Source: Nitrososphaerota archaeon
Lineage (GTDB): Archaea; Thermoproteota; Nitrososphaeria; Nitrososphaerales; Gagatemarchaeaceae
Length of the DNA: 64,000 nucleotides
Direction: 5' to 3'
Assembly: GCA_029785825.1 (NCBI GenBank)
Contig: JAFLYY010000001.1
Span: 585,374-649,373, forward strand
The position numbers and the translations under genes are program-made. The notes beneath the pieces were generated by a model. It was not told the DNA's origin. It saw only the letters and a list, made by a program, of their open reading frames with translations, and ran no database searches. Every line of letters starts with the position of its first letter. Position 1 is the stretch's first letter. Shown here in pieces: positions 52,496-60,432 of this stretch.

Positions 52496-53350
52496 CTAGT
52501 GACGGTAGACTCCTGGTATGGGGAAAGGGGTGCCGTTGGCAAGCCATGAGACGGTGAACGAATTCGAGGAAGCCGTCGTGACCGAGACAAGGTTCGTAAG
52601 GCTCCCGTCCGAGTTGACCGAGACCATCGTTATCTGGTCGTAGCAGGGAGCGAACGAAGGCGAGGGCCCGCACGCCGGGTAAACGGCGATGGCGTCTTGT
52701 AGCGACGACGAACCTGCCGTAGTTGCGAAAGAGGCGTGGGTGAAGGTTGTCGAGTCGAAGGTGGCTAAGGGGAGGATGGTGAGGTACCCATTGGAAATTG
52801 TAGCCGCGCGCTCTACTATCCATTCGGCAGAGCCGCGCTGGGCAGCGTCGGGACCGTTCACAGGTGCGCTGACTGTGGTCGAGAAGGCCTGGCCGTTAGT
52901 GTTGTCAGCAATCGAGAGGGTGAAGCTCCCGCCGCCGTTGTAGGCGACGCTGGCTGTGATGCTGTCACCTGCCGAGATGGTCATGGAGTGGATGGTCATG
53001 GACACTCGGGGGTACATCTCCCACCAGGCATAGTAGGTCGCGCCACTGGCACCGTAGCTCCCGGAGATGCCCGTCTGTTCCACGGTTCCGGTCGAGTATC
53101 CGTCGATGCCGACCCAGACGCTGACATCAGTAGGGGACCCGCCGACTGAGCTCGGGCCGCTGACCGTGGGGACTGTAAAGGTCCCCGACACGGAAGTGAC
53201 GCCGGTGATGTTCACAGCATAGCCAGACCAGTTGAGGGAGAGCGTGTTGGAGATCCTGTAGTTCGGTACACTGGCAACCTGGGCGGTAGCCGCTGGAACG
53301 ACTGCGAGCGTGAGGATTGCTAGGAGTGGAATCAAACGAAGATATTTCAT
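52496..53350 (-). CDS. Secreted G1-family (eqolisin) acid peptidase
   Basis: 284 residues from the ATG at 53350 (the frame continues to 53464). A signal peptide (MKYLRLIPLLAILTLAVVPA) is followed by LNWSGYAV, WVGIDGYSTGTVEQTG, YYAWWEMYP and AEWIVERA, the conserved segments of eqolisin peptidases; Gln92 and Glu176 are the predicted catalytic pair. These enzymes digest proteins at acid pH outside the cell. A TATA-like ATTTAACTC at 53375-53385 suits a leaderless start at 53350. The gene has lower GC than the window. Confidence 0.85.
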   Translation of the reverse strand: MKYLRLIPLLAILTLAVVPAATAQVASVPNYRISNTLSLNWSGYAVNITGVTSVSGTFTVPTVSGPSSVGGSPTDVSVWVGIDGYSTGTVEQTGISGSYGASGATYYAWWEMYPRVSMTIHSMTISAGDSITASVAYNGGGSFTLSIADNTNGQAFSTTVSAPVNGPDAAQRGSAEWIVERAATISNGYLTILPLATFDSTTFTHASFATTAGSSSLQDAIAVYPACGPSPSFAPCYDQITMVSVNSDGSLTNLVSVTTASSNSFTVSWLANGTPFPIPGVYRH

Positions 53351-53505
53351 GTTCGGTTTGAGACGGGCTGGCTGAGTTAAATGGTTTTTGGGATCGTTGC
53401 TTTGGGGTATAATCCAACGCGAAGTAGAGGCAGATGTTGGCCACTGTATTATACCGAATAGCAAGGTGGCTCTGCAAAGGGCATTCGACCCTTGGATTGG
53501 GCAAG

Positions 53506-53520
53506 TCCCTCCGGGCCCGC
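53506..53520 (+). repeat. 15-bp att-like repeat, right copy
   Basis: TCCCTCCGGGCCCGC, identical to the tRNA-Arg 3' end at 50608-50622. Flanking bases differ, and no tRNA body is attached. Confidence 0.6.
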
Positions 53521-53528
53521 CCTAAGCC

Positions 53529-53846
53529 CTAGCTGAAAGACGCCGTGGCGGTCTCCCTTCGCCAGCTCTGGTACTCTATGTCGAAGTGATACATCACGTA
53601 TCCGAAGAAGGCGCCTGCCACCACCGACAGGACCGCGTACTGGGGGCCGTCCCTTGCGAAGAAGTAGTACATCAGGACGGTGAATATCACGACCACCAGA
53701 TAGACAGGCAAGCGCGAGGCGATCGATGCCTCCCGACCGGACCCATTGGCGGGGGTGCTGTCCGAGTCCGGGGAACCGTCCCCTTGGGACGCCTCTCTAG
53801 CCTTAATGGGCTGCGCGGTACTACTACCGATGCCTGCGAGCTTCAT
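53529..53846 (-). CDS. Small membrane protein, unknown function
   Basis: 105 residues. A hydrophilic, Ser/Asp-rich N-terminus (about 1-43) is followed by two membrane segments (about 46-65 and 70-86) and a short basic tail. It overlaps the previous gene in the operon (53824-54108) by 23 bp. No family is recognised. It is the second gene of a unit that starts from the left copy of the 39-bp promoter module. Confidence 0.6.
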   Translation of the reverse strand: MKLAGIGSSTAQPIKAREASQGDGSPDSDSTPANGSGREASIASRLPVYLVVVIFTVLMYYFFARDGPQYAVLSVVAGAFFGYVMYHFDIEYQSWRRETATASFS

Positions 53847-54108
53847 CGCGGCTGCTCCTTATCCCTCCTATCGCGGGGACCAGACCCTGAGACTGGACGG
53901 AAACTCCTCCCCTCCCGCTCCTGCCGTCCTTTGCCAGGCCGATGGCCGCGACCACGAGGCCGGCCACCCCAAAAGGGAAGGCGGGATAGAAGAGCGCGGG
54001 GATCCCAAGCATCACCGACGCTGCTACCAGGCTGCCTGACCCTGCGAGGACCGCCATCCCGATGACGAAGACGAAGGCTGGCTGGCCGATCTTTCCTGCG
54101 AATGCCAT
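53824..54108 (-). CDS. Small membrane protein controlled by the 39-bp module
   Basis: 94 residues with two membrane segments (about 9-32 and 35-57) and a basic C-terminal tail. The ATG at 54108 is 27 bases after the TATA box centre in the left 39-bp module, so the mRNA is probably leaderless. No family is recognised. It is paired by its promoter with the membrane protein at 55266, on the other side of the regulator. Confidence 0.62.
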   Translation of the reverse strand: MAFAGKIGQPAFVFVIGMAVLAGSGSLVAASVMLGIPALFYPAFPFGVAGLVVAAIGLAKDGRSGRGGVSVQSQGLVPAIGGIRSSRDEARRHR

Positions 54109-54130
54109 CTGGTCGGTCCGGCCAGTCAGG

Positions 54131-54169
54131 TGTATAAACCGGGAATAGCTACGCCTTGTTACCTACAAT
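54131..54169 (-). promoter_or_regulatory. 39-bp promoter/operator module, left copy
   Basis: Reads leftward toward 54108. On the minus strand it begins ATTGTAGGTAACA, then CGTAGCTATTCCCGG and the TATA box TTTATACA. It matches 55189-55227 at 36 of 39 positions, in inverted orientation; the three differences are together in the centre (AGG against TAA). Confidence 0.85.
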
Positions 54170-54335
54170 TGCGGACCAATCCCTCGGGAAATCGCCAAGA
54201 TATCAGCCGCCTTGCGGTACCGACTTCTGGCCAGCGGGCCAGGCCCCAGACGTCGCTCAGGCCGCAAGGGGCCCGGACCCGGTGAGACTGGCTGCCGAAG
54301 GGACTCGCTCCTCCCAGTGGAGACGCTGCCAGAAG

Positions 54336-55173
54336 ATGGACGGACCCCGGGGTCCTCCGTGAGCTCTCCGTCGAGCTCCTCTCCTGCGGCCTGACCCTGA
54401 ACGAAGCCCGGGTCTACGTCCACCTTCTGGCCAACGGCCCCTCCCCGGTCAGGACCATATCGAAGGAGACAGGGCTACACAGGGTCGAGGTATACAGGAA
54501 GCTCCGGGACCTGGAGGAGACGGGGCTGCTGGAGACCTATCTGGACCGCCCCAAGAGGTACGGCGCAGTCGAGCCCCGGGTCGCTTCGACGGTGCTCGTG
54601 CACCGGCAGGAGGAGGCGCTTGCGTCCTTCAGAAAGGAATCCAGAGACGTCTTTACGAGGCTGGAACGGCTGGGGGACGCCGGGGCATCGCCCCAGTCCG
54701 GACGGGAAGGCAGAGGGCGCGGCGAGGGGATCTATAGGTTCGTGCGAGGGAGGAGGAACTACTACAACGAGATAGCCCGCCTGGCCAGGCGTGCGGACAA
54801 AGAGATACTCCGGATCGTGTCTCCGGGGGGCGTGGTCCGGACGTTCCTCGCCGGGGTAGATGCTGAATACGCCCGAGCGAAGGCCAGGGGTGTTTCGGTG
54901 CGGATGATTTGCGAAGTCGGCCCGAAGAACAGGAGCTACGCCCGCCGCCTCTCCAAGGTAGTCCAGCTGAAGCACATGGACGGTGTCCGCCTGAGGTTCA
55001 CCCTCGTGGACGGGAAGGTGACAATGCTCGGCGCCAAGTTCGACGAGGCTTCCCAGTCCCTCGACGCACTCGAAGACAGCTACATCGTCTTCGATGACCC
55101 CAAGCTTTCTGAGGCGTTCCGGATGTTCTTCGAGCATCTCTGGGCCGACGCGAGAGAGATCCCGCGGAAATGA
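54336..55173 (+). CDS. TrmB-like transcriptional regulator, apparent frameshift near the start
   Basis: About 278 residues after joining. The winged helix (GLTLNEARVYVHLLANGP, then SKETGLHRVEVYRKLRDLEETG) is in a frame open from 54286 to 55173 that has no ATG, GTG or TTG before GTG 54592. An ATG at 54336 lies in another frame; losing one C from CCCC at 54345-54348 would link it to the helix-turn-helix (MDGPGVLRELS). The C-terminal domain (RRNYYNEIARLARRADKEILRIV...VDGKVTMLGAKFD) is PLD-like, as in TrmB proteins. It sits between two outward copies of a 39-bp module, its likely target. Confidence 0.75.
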
Positions 55174-55188
55174 CTAATATTGTAGAGG

Positions 55189-55227
55189 ATTGTAGGTAAC
55201 ATAACGTAGCTATTCCCGGTTTATACA
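55189..55227 (+). promoter_or_regulatory. 39-bp promoter/operator module, right copy
   Basis: Reads rightward toward 55266, with TATA box TTTATACA at 55220-55227. It is an inverted copy of 54131-54169. A further ATTGTAG at 55178-55184 lies 11 bp (one helical turn) before the ATTGTAG of the module. Confidence 0.85.
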
Positions 55228-55265
55228 ACCGCCCGGAGACTCGCACAATCCTTCGGGGCGATTCG

Positions 55266-55673
55266 ATGCTTCGCGAAACGCTGGAGTCGGCATACACAAG
55301 GACCATCGTGGCTGTCAAAGACTCTGTCGTCGACTACGGGGCGAAGGTGACCGAGAGCGGCGGCCTGGTCCAGGCCCTCTACCTCCTGGTCATAGTGACG
55401 CTGATGGCCGGGTTCATCGACGCCCTGGTCAACCCGTTGCCGAACCAGACCTACATCCCCTATCCCAGCTTCACAGGGGAAACCATCCCGGAGGCCTTCG
55501 TCGACGCGCTCGTCATAGCCCTGGGAGCTGCGGGCATCTATCTGGGGTTCATCAGCGGCAGACAGACGACGAACCCGAAGAACGTCAACCTGTACCTCGC
55601 CGTGGCGCTGGTCCTCCTGGTGGTGTCGCTGTTGACGGGTATGAATATGGCGCTACTGAAAGGGCTTGGATAG
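55266..55673 (+). CDS. Small membrane protein controlled by the 39-bp module
   Basis: 135 residues with three membrane segments (about 35-53, 80-98 and 109-128) and a hydrophilic loop (NPLPNQTYIPYPSFTGE) probably outside. The ATG at 55266 is about 43 bases after the TATA centre, giving a short leader. No family is recognised. Its shared promoter module with the 54108 operon implies joint regulation by the TrmB-like protein between them. Confidence 0.62.
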   Translation: MLRETLESAYTRTIVAVKDSVVDYGAKVTESGGLVQALYLLVIVTLMAGFIDALVNPLPNQTYIPYPSFTGETIPEAFVDALVIALGAAGIYLGFISGRQTTNPKNVNLYLAVALVLLVVSLLTGMNMALLKGLG

Positions 55674-55813
55674 GAAAAGAAGAGCGAAGCATCCGAGAGC
55701 CCTCCCGGCGGCCCCTTCGAAGGGAGCAATGCGCTTCGGCCGCGCCGCCGAAGAGCGTCCTTCGTCCGCGTTCGCAAACCCTAAACGGGAGCCGCGGCGC
55801 GCGAGCGGCGGAA

Positions 55814-56431
55814 TTGAGCGAAGTCCGCCCGACCCCTGCGCCCCCGGGCAGGGGCACTTCGAGACGGACGACCGCCCTCGCAGTTGCCGTCGTGGCCATC
55901 GCGGCAGCCGGAGCGGTCTTGGTGGTCTACGCAGGGGGGTTCGGCGGTCAGCCTTCCACCAGCGGCCAGGGCGGAGCGGGGACCGTCTCGGCGGGGGGGC
56001 CAGGGAGCCTGGCGCTCATGAACGCCACCTGCAGCTCGGTTGCCAGCAGCCCCGTCAGGGTCGAGAACGTGACCTATGGCGGGTCCGGGAGCCACGTCTA
56101 TTTTCTCATAATCGAGACGGACCCGGCTAGCCCGTACGCGGGGATGAATGGCAGCGCCAACGTCCCGATCACAGCCCACTGGCCGGTGTTATACGTGAAG
56201 CAGAACCAGACCGTCTCCATACACGTGATCAACTGCGCGCCCAACGAAGCTCACGGCTTCCAGATTACATACTACGACTCTGAGGCTCGCTCTCTGAACG
56301 CAATCCAGCCCGGAGGGTCCTATGACGTCACTTTCACCGCCACAGAGGTGGGGACTTTCAGGATCTACTGCAGCATCTTCTGTTCGATACACTCCCGGAT
56401 GCAGAACGGCTACCTGGTGGTCACCGGGTGA
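55814..56431 (+). CDS. Membrane-anchored CuA-like cupredoxin (COX2-like)
   Basis: 205 residues. One N-terminal membrane anchor (about 20-41) and a Gly/Ser linker precede a cupredoxin domain with His147 (EAHGFQ) and CSIFCSIHSRM: Cys186, Cys190, His193, Met196. The spacing is C-x3-C-x2-H-x2-M, one residue shorter than standard CuA (C-x3-C-x3-H-x2-M). CuA domains carry electrons to oxidases or N2O reductase. A TATA-like CTAAACG near 55785 suits the TTG at 55814. It heads a redox membrane gene group. Confidence 0.8.
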   Translation: MSEVRPTPAPPGRGTSRRTTALAVAVVAIAAAGAVLVVYAGGFGGQPSTSGQGGAGTVSAGGPGSLALMNATCSSVASSPVRVENVTYGGSGSHVYFLIIETDPASPYAGMNGSANVPITAHWPVLYVKQNQTVSIHVINCAPNEAHGFQITYYDSEARSLNAIQPGGSYDVTFTATEVGTFRIYCSIFCSIHSRMQNGYLVVTG

Positions 56432-56474
56432 CGGCCAGCCAGCCCTTCAAAGCCGCTGTGACGGAGGGACCTGG

Positions 56475-57326
56475 TTGATACCTCCCGCGACCATAGTCCC
56501 GAGCTTCGCCCTGGCTACCCTGATCCCTGCCTTCGCCGCCCTCTACCTGGTCCCGTCCCTGAAGCGGGTCCCGCTGAGGTACCTGGCGGCGGCCGGCGCC
56601 GGCCTCGCCCTCTGGTTCCTCCTGGACACCATGGGGGACGCGGCCTTCCTCGACGCCTACTGCTGCTCCGTCTATCCTCTGAGCCTCTTCGGCGGGGTCG
56701 GCCACGCCGCGCTCATCGGCGCCTTCGTCCTGGGCTTCGTCGTCCTCGCGGTCTTCGACAGGTTCGCTGTCCCTGGAGAGCCGCGGTCCGCAAGGGGCGC
56801 CGCGAACGTGCAGAGGCTCCCCTTCCTGATCCCCGTGGCCGTCGCGGCGGTGATGGGGATCCACGGGCTCGGAGAGGGGTGGGTCGCGGTCTCCCCTGTC
56901 TCGTCGGGACCGGTCGTGTCGGTCGGCCTCTGGCAGGCCTTGATCGCCACCTACGGGGACGTCGCCGCCCTGGCTTCGTACCCCATCCACAAGTTCCTCG
57001 AGGCGTCGGTCATCGCGGTGCTCTACACCGCGTACGTCTCGAGGGCGGAAGGAGCGGAGAAGGAGAGGTGGTGGCAGCTCCCGCTGCTGGGGGCGCTCTT
57101 CGCAGGCCCGTCTGTGGTCGGGGCAATCGTCGGCTACTACGTGACATTCAACACCACGTACTTCTTCGCCTTCGGGGTGACCGCTGCGTTCTATGCCCTG
57201 CTGAGGCTTTTCGAGCCGATCCTCCCGGACTTTCGCGAGCGGGGCCCGTCGCACCTCGGGACGGGGGTCTTCGTCGCCCTGCTGGCCGGGTTCCTCTTGC
57301 TCTACGCCGCCGCCCTGTTGCACTAG
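56475..57326 (+). CDS. Polytopic membrane protein, possibly metal-handling
   Basis: 283 residues from the TTG at 56475, preceded by GGAGGG six bases upstream. About eight membrane segments. GIHGLGEGW (about 131-139) and YPIHKFLEA (about 174-182) are His/Glu pairs in adjacent helices, faintly like the ZIP transporter HxxxE sites, but other ZIP features are lacking. A CC pair lies at about 61-62. It lies between the CuA-like protein and the iron-sulfur membrane protein, so it may deliver or bind a metal for them. The function is not established. Confidence 0.55.
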   Translation: MIPPATIVPSFALATLIPAFAALYLVPSLKRVPLRYLAAAGAGLALWFLLDTMGDAAFLDAYCCSVYPLSLFGGVGHAALIGAFVLGFVVLAVFDRFAVPGEPRSARGAANVQRLPFLIPVAVAAVMGIHGLGEGWVAVSPVSSGPVVSVGLWQALIATYGDVAALASYPIHKFLEASVIAVLYTAYVSRAEGAEKERWWQLPLLGALFAGPSVVGAIVGYYVTFNTTYFFAFGVTAAFYALLRLFEPILPDFRERGPSHLGTGVFVALLAGFLLLYAAALLH

Positions 57327-57391
57327 TCCTGGAGAGTGCCCGACCCCATGCCACCCGTCTCGACCTTCTGCGCAGACGGTGAGGGACTGCC

Positions 57392-59497
57392 TTGAGCGTA
57401 ACCCTGGTCGAACTGGTCATGTGGGGGCTCGCCGCCTCCATGGGCGTCATCACGTCCTACGCGCTCAAGTGGACGGTCCAGCACTTCAGGGTCAGGGGGT
57501 CGCTCATGATCCCCTTCGTGGTCTTCCTGCTGGTGATGATGCTGTCGATGGTGGTGAGCGCTGTCGTCTACTTCTACTCGCCCTCGCTCAACCTCCTCAT
57601 CGGCCTGGTGGTCGCGAACATGCTCGTGATGGGGGCGGGGGCACTCCCATTCGTCTTCGTGATGTTCAGGACCCTGCTGGCCGACCAGGAAGCAGGCCAG
57701 GGTGGGGAGGCGGGCCCCTCCGTCCCTCCGCCCGCGGGCGCGGGCCTCCGCTACAGGGACGCGCTGGTCGAGGCGCTCGTCATCGGTCTGGCCCTGCTGA
57801 ACGAGTTCTTCATGGGGTGGGCCTTCGAGCTGGCCTCCTCCGGGCCCCTTTCGCTCGGGAACGGGACCCCCCTGGCGGTGTTCTCGTCCGTCGTGGGGTC
57901 ATACTGGTTCCTCTTCACCATGTCCTTGGAGATGGCGCTGACCGCCTACTTCATCCGGAAGGAGCTCGGCCACACCTTCCTCTATCTGGTGGGGATGCAG
58001 TCCCTCGTGATGTTCCTTTCTCCCACCGCCATCGCTGACCCAGCCTGGGCCGCCGTCAGCGTGTTCGGAGGGAGCGCAGTGATGATCGTCCTTTTCATCT
58101 TCGCCTTCGAGCACCTGGCGAGGAACACGCTGGCGGAGAAGGCGGTTGCCGGCTACCTGCTGAAGCTCGTGGGAGCCTACGCCCTCATGATGGCAGGGCT
58201 CTTCGTCTGGAGGCTGACGGCCTCTGAGGCCCTCTTCGCCCTGTCTATCGTCCTGGAGATGGCGGTCTACCTGGACCTGGTGGTGGGCGGGAAGAGGGAC
58301 AAGTCTTCGTGGCGGTGGCAGTCTGACCCCTGGTGGGTCCTCGGGCTTCTCTCGGCCCTCTTCGTGGGGGAGTTCTTCATGGGGGCCCTCCTCGACGCCC
58401 AGGTGTACGGTCCCCAGGCGTTCGTCGCGTCCATGGGGCTGGTCCCGGTGGCAGGCGCTGGGCTGTCGGCACTGGGAGCGGCAGCATACGACGCCATGGT
58501 CTTCTTCGGCATCGTGAGTCTGTCCCCCTGGTTCCTGGTGATGATGGGCGCGGAGATGGGGGCTCTCGTCGTCTTCAGGATCAGGGAGGTCAGGGAGCTC
58601 GAAACCAGGGTCAGGCTCTGCCTCGTCGTAGCCGCCTACTCCGTGTATGCGGTCCTCCTCCCCGGCTTCTTGATCCCGGGTTCCCTCCTCCCGAGGGTCC
58701 CCTTCGTGGGGTGGAGTATGGGGATAGGGACGGCGGGGGCGGTCGCGCCCGCGACAATCGCCGCCCTGGCCGGCACCTACTTAATCTCCGGCTCTCTCTC
58801 CTTCCTCTTCGGCTCCCGGCAGGTCTGCTCCATGTTCTGCACGGCCGCCCTGATGTATCAGGGGACCTTCTACGACTCGATGAAGACATTCAACCGGACC
58901 TCCCGGATTGGGAGGAAGATGCTCACCAGCAGGCTCTCAGGGGCGTACAAGGCGACCTTCTCCCTCGTGTGGGTCTCCCTCATCGCAGCGGCAGCGGTCT
59001 CCTACCTCGACTCGGTCGGGGCGGCGAATCTAACCGTCTTCGGGTCCGACCCGGCGTACCTCCTCTACCTGTTCTACTTCGGGGTCCTCTGGTACGTCAT
59101 CTTCGTCACAGTCCCGTTCGTCGGGACCTACGCGTGCGTGAGCATGGGGTGGTGCCACTGGGGGACCTTCAACCAGCTCGTGGGGAGGCTGGGCTTCTTC
59201 AGGCTCAAAGTGAGGGACCCGGGGGTGTGCGTGACCTGCGAGACCAAGGACTGCGCCAAGGCCTGCCCGGTGGGGCTCACAGACCTCCCCGGGAGCTTCA
59301 TGGCCAAGGGGGAGTTCAAGAGCCTGAAGTGCATCGGGGTCGGGGACTGCGTGAGCGCCTGCCCGTACGAAAACGAGTACTTCTTCGACGTGAGGCACTG
59401 GCTCCGCCTGGGAAGGCGGAAGAAGGGCCAGCGCGCCGCTGACCTCTCGCTTGTGCGGGTGCGGGCCCTCCAGGGCGTGCCCGCGGGCGAACCGTAG
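57392..59497 (+). CDS. Large membrane iron-sulfur protein (NapH/NosR-like C-terminus)
   Basis: 701 residues. About fourteen membrane segments occupy the first 600 residues, with an internal near-repeat (NEFFMGWAF about 137 and GEFFMGALL about 327). RQVCSMFC (about 476-483) and GWCHWG (about 585-590) are in the positions of NapH/NosR membrane cysteines. The cytoplasmic C-terminus has CVTCETKDCAKACPVG (about 613) and CIGVGDCVSACP (about 647), two 4Fe-4S sites. It probably passes electrons across the membrane, perhaps to the CuA-like protein. The N-terminal half is unfamiliar. Confidence 0.72.
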   Translation: MSVTLVELVMWGLAASMGVITSYALKWTVQHFRVRGSLMIPFVVFLLVMMLSMVVSAVVYFYSPSLNLLIGLVVANMLVMGAGALPFVFVMFRTLLADQEAGQGGEAGPSVPPPAGAGLRYRDALVEALVIGLALLNEFFMGWAFELASSGPLSLGNGTPLAVFSSVVGSYWFLFTMSLEMALTAYFIRKELGHTFLYLVGMQSLVMFLSPTAIADPAWAAVSVFGGSAVMIVLFIFAFEHLARNTLAEKAVAGYLLKLVGAYALMMAGLFVWRLTASEALFALSIVLEMAVYLDLVVGGKRDKSSWRWQSDPWWVLGLLSALFVGEFFMGALLDAQVYGPQAFVASMGLVPVAGAGLSALGAAAYDAMVFFGIVSLSPWFLVMMGAEMGALVVFRIREVRELETRVRLCLVVAAYSVYAVLLPGFLIPGSLLPRVPFVGWSMGIGTAGAVAPATIAALAGTYLISGSLSFLFGSRQVCSMFCTAALMYQGTFYDSMKTFNRTSRIGRKMLTSRLSGAYKATFSLVWVSLIAAAAVSYLDSVGAANLTVFGSDPAYLLYLFYFGVLWYVIFVTVPFVGTYACVSMGWCHWGTFNQLVGRLGFFRLKVRDPGVCVTCETKDCAKACPVGLTDLPGSFMAKGEFKSLKCIGVGDCVSACPYENEYFFDVRHWLRLGRRKKGQRAADLSLVRVRALQGVPAGEP

Positions 59498-59524
59498 GGA
59501 AGGTGCCTCCGCCGTCCGCGGGAG

Positions 59525-60304
59525 TCACCCCTTCGGGGCCGGCGCCGACCTTACGGTCGCAGCGATCCTCGAAGCGAGGTCGAAGTTGAGCTTCAACACG
59601 ACGACGGCGAGCAGGGGGAAGACGAAGTAGGCTACATAGAACGCCCAGGAGGAGCTGGCCGCATCCGCCAGCGAAGGCGAGACGAGGCTGAGCAGAGCCG
59701 GGAGCGACATGCAACAGGAGGCCCCGAGGACGATCCCGGCGAGGGGCATCGCCGCGTACGCCCTCGACTTCGCCAGCCAGGAGCCCGCTCCGATCTCTTT
59801 CACTTTCGCCACGTTGGCCAGGACTAGGATGTCGATCACGACCGCCATGAAGATGGCGAAGAGCGACAGCGAGGCCCCGTAGATGGGGGGAAACTGGAGG
59901 GCGATGCTCGGGCTGAACGCGTCAGCAAGCAGCACGTTCGCGAGCGTAGCCGGGTAGAGGACGTCGGTCGTCACGAAGGCGAACGACGAGGACACGAACG
60001 GCGAGATCCTGTATGCCTCCACCAGAATCCACTCCAGGAGGAACCCGTACAGCAGCAGGTGGGCGGTGAAGTACACGGCCCCTATGACCGCGCCGGTCTT
60101 CGTCCTGACGTACCTCCCTCCTGCCCTGAACTGGCCCGACAGCAAGAGCGCTCCGAAGAGGAAAGCCCCTCCCCAGAAGACGGCGGACCCGGCGGCCTGA
60201 TAGGGGTTCAGCACAGCGGGCGGGGTGAAGTAGGCGTAGAACGATATGAAAACCCCGGCGGCCATCAGCACCGCCGAAACGCCCACGAGGTATGTCTTCT
60301 GCAT
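59525..60304 (-). CDS. Polytopic membrane protein, unknown function
   Basis: 259 residues with about seven membrane segments and short loops. GASCCMSLPAL (about 200-210) places a Cys-Cys pair at the start of a helix, a possible metal site. It converges with the large iron-sulfur protein. No family is recognised. The ATG at 60304 is 115-130 bases from the divergent ECF-like gene, with AT-rich DNA between. Confidence 0.55.
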   Translation of the reverse strand: MQKTYLVGVSAVLMAAGVFISFYAYFTPPAVLNPYQAAGSAVFWGGAFLFGALLLSGQFRAGGRYVRTKTGAVIGAVYFTAHLLLYGFLLEWILVEAYRISPFVSSSFAFVTTDVLYPATLANVLLADAFSPSIALQFPPIYGASLSLFAIFMAVVIDILVLANVAKVKEIGAGSWLAKSRAYAAMPLAGIVLGASCCMSLPALLSLVSPSLADAASSSWAFYVAYFVFPLLAVVVLKLNFDLASRIAATVRSAPAPKG

Positions 60305-60432
60305 CTGAACTGTTCCTCTGGCTCCGCAGGTTAAATCCTTCGCGGGGGCCGCGCCCGAGGCGCCTCCTTCCGAATGTATAGATGGATTTAGAGTTACTAT
60401 AGACTAAGCTGAAATATGGAGGAGAACAAGTC

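Larger units (their letters stand above)
50622..53520. mobile_element. Candidate integrated element or remnant bounded by tRNA-derived repeats
   Basis: A 2.9-kb segment starting at the tRNA-Arg 3' end and ending in a copy of that end, with visibly lower GC than the window. It holds two zinc-ribbon membrane proteins and a G1-type protease, but no integrase, replication gene or transposase is seen. It may be a decayed integrated element or a passenger segment; the repeat is only 15 bp. Confidence 0.45.
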
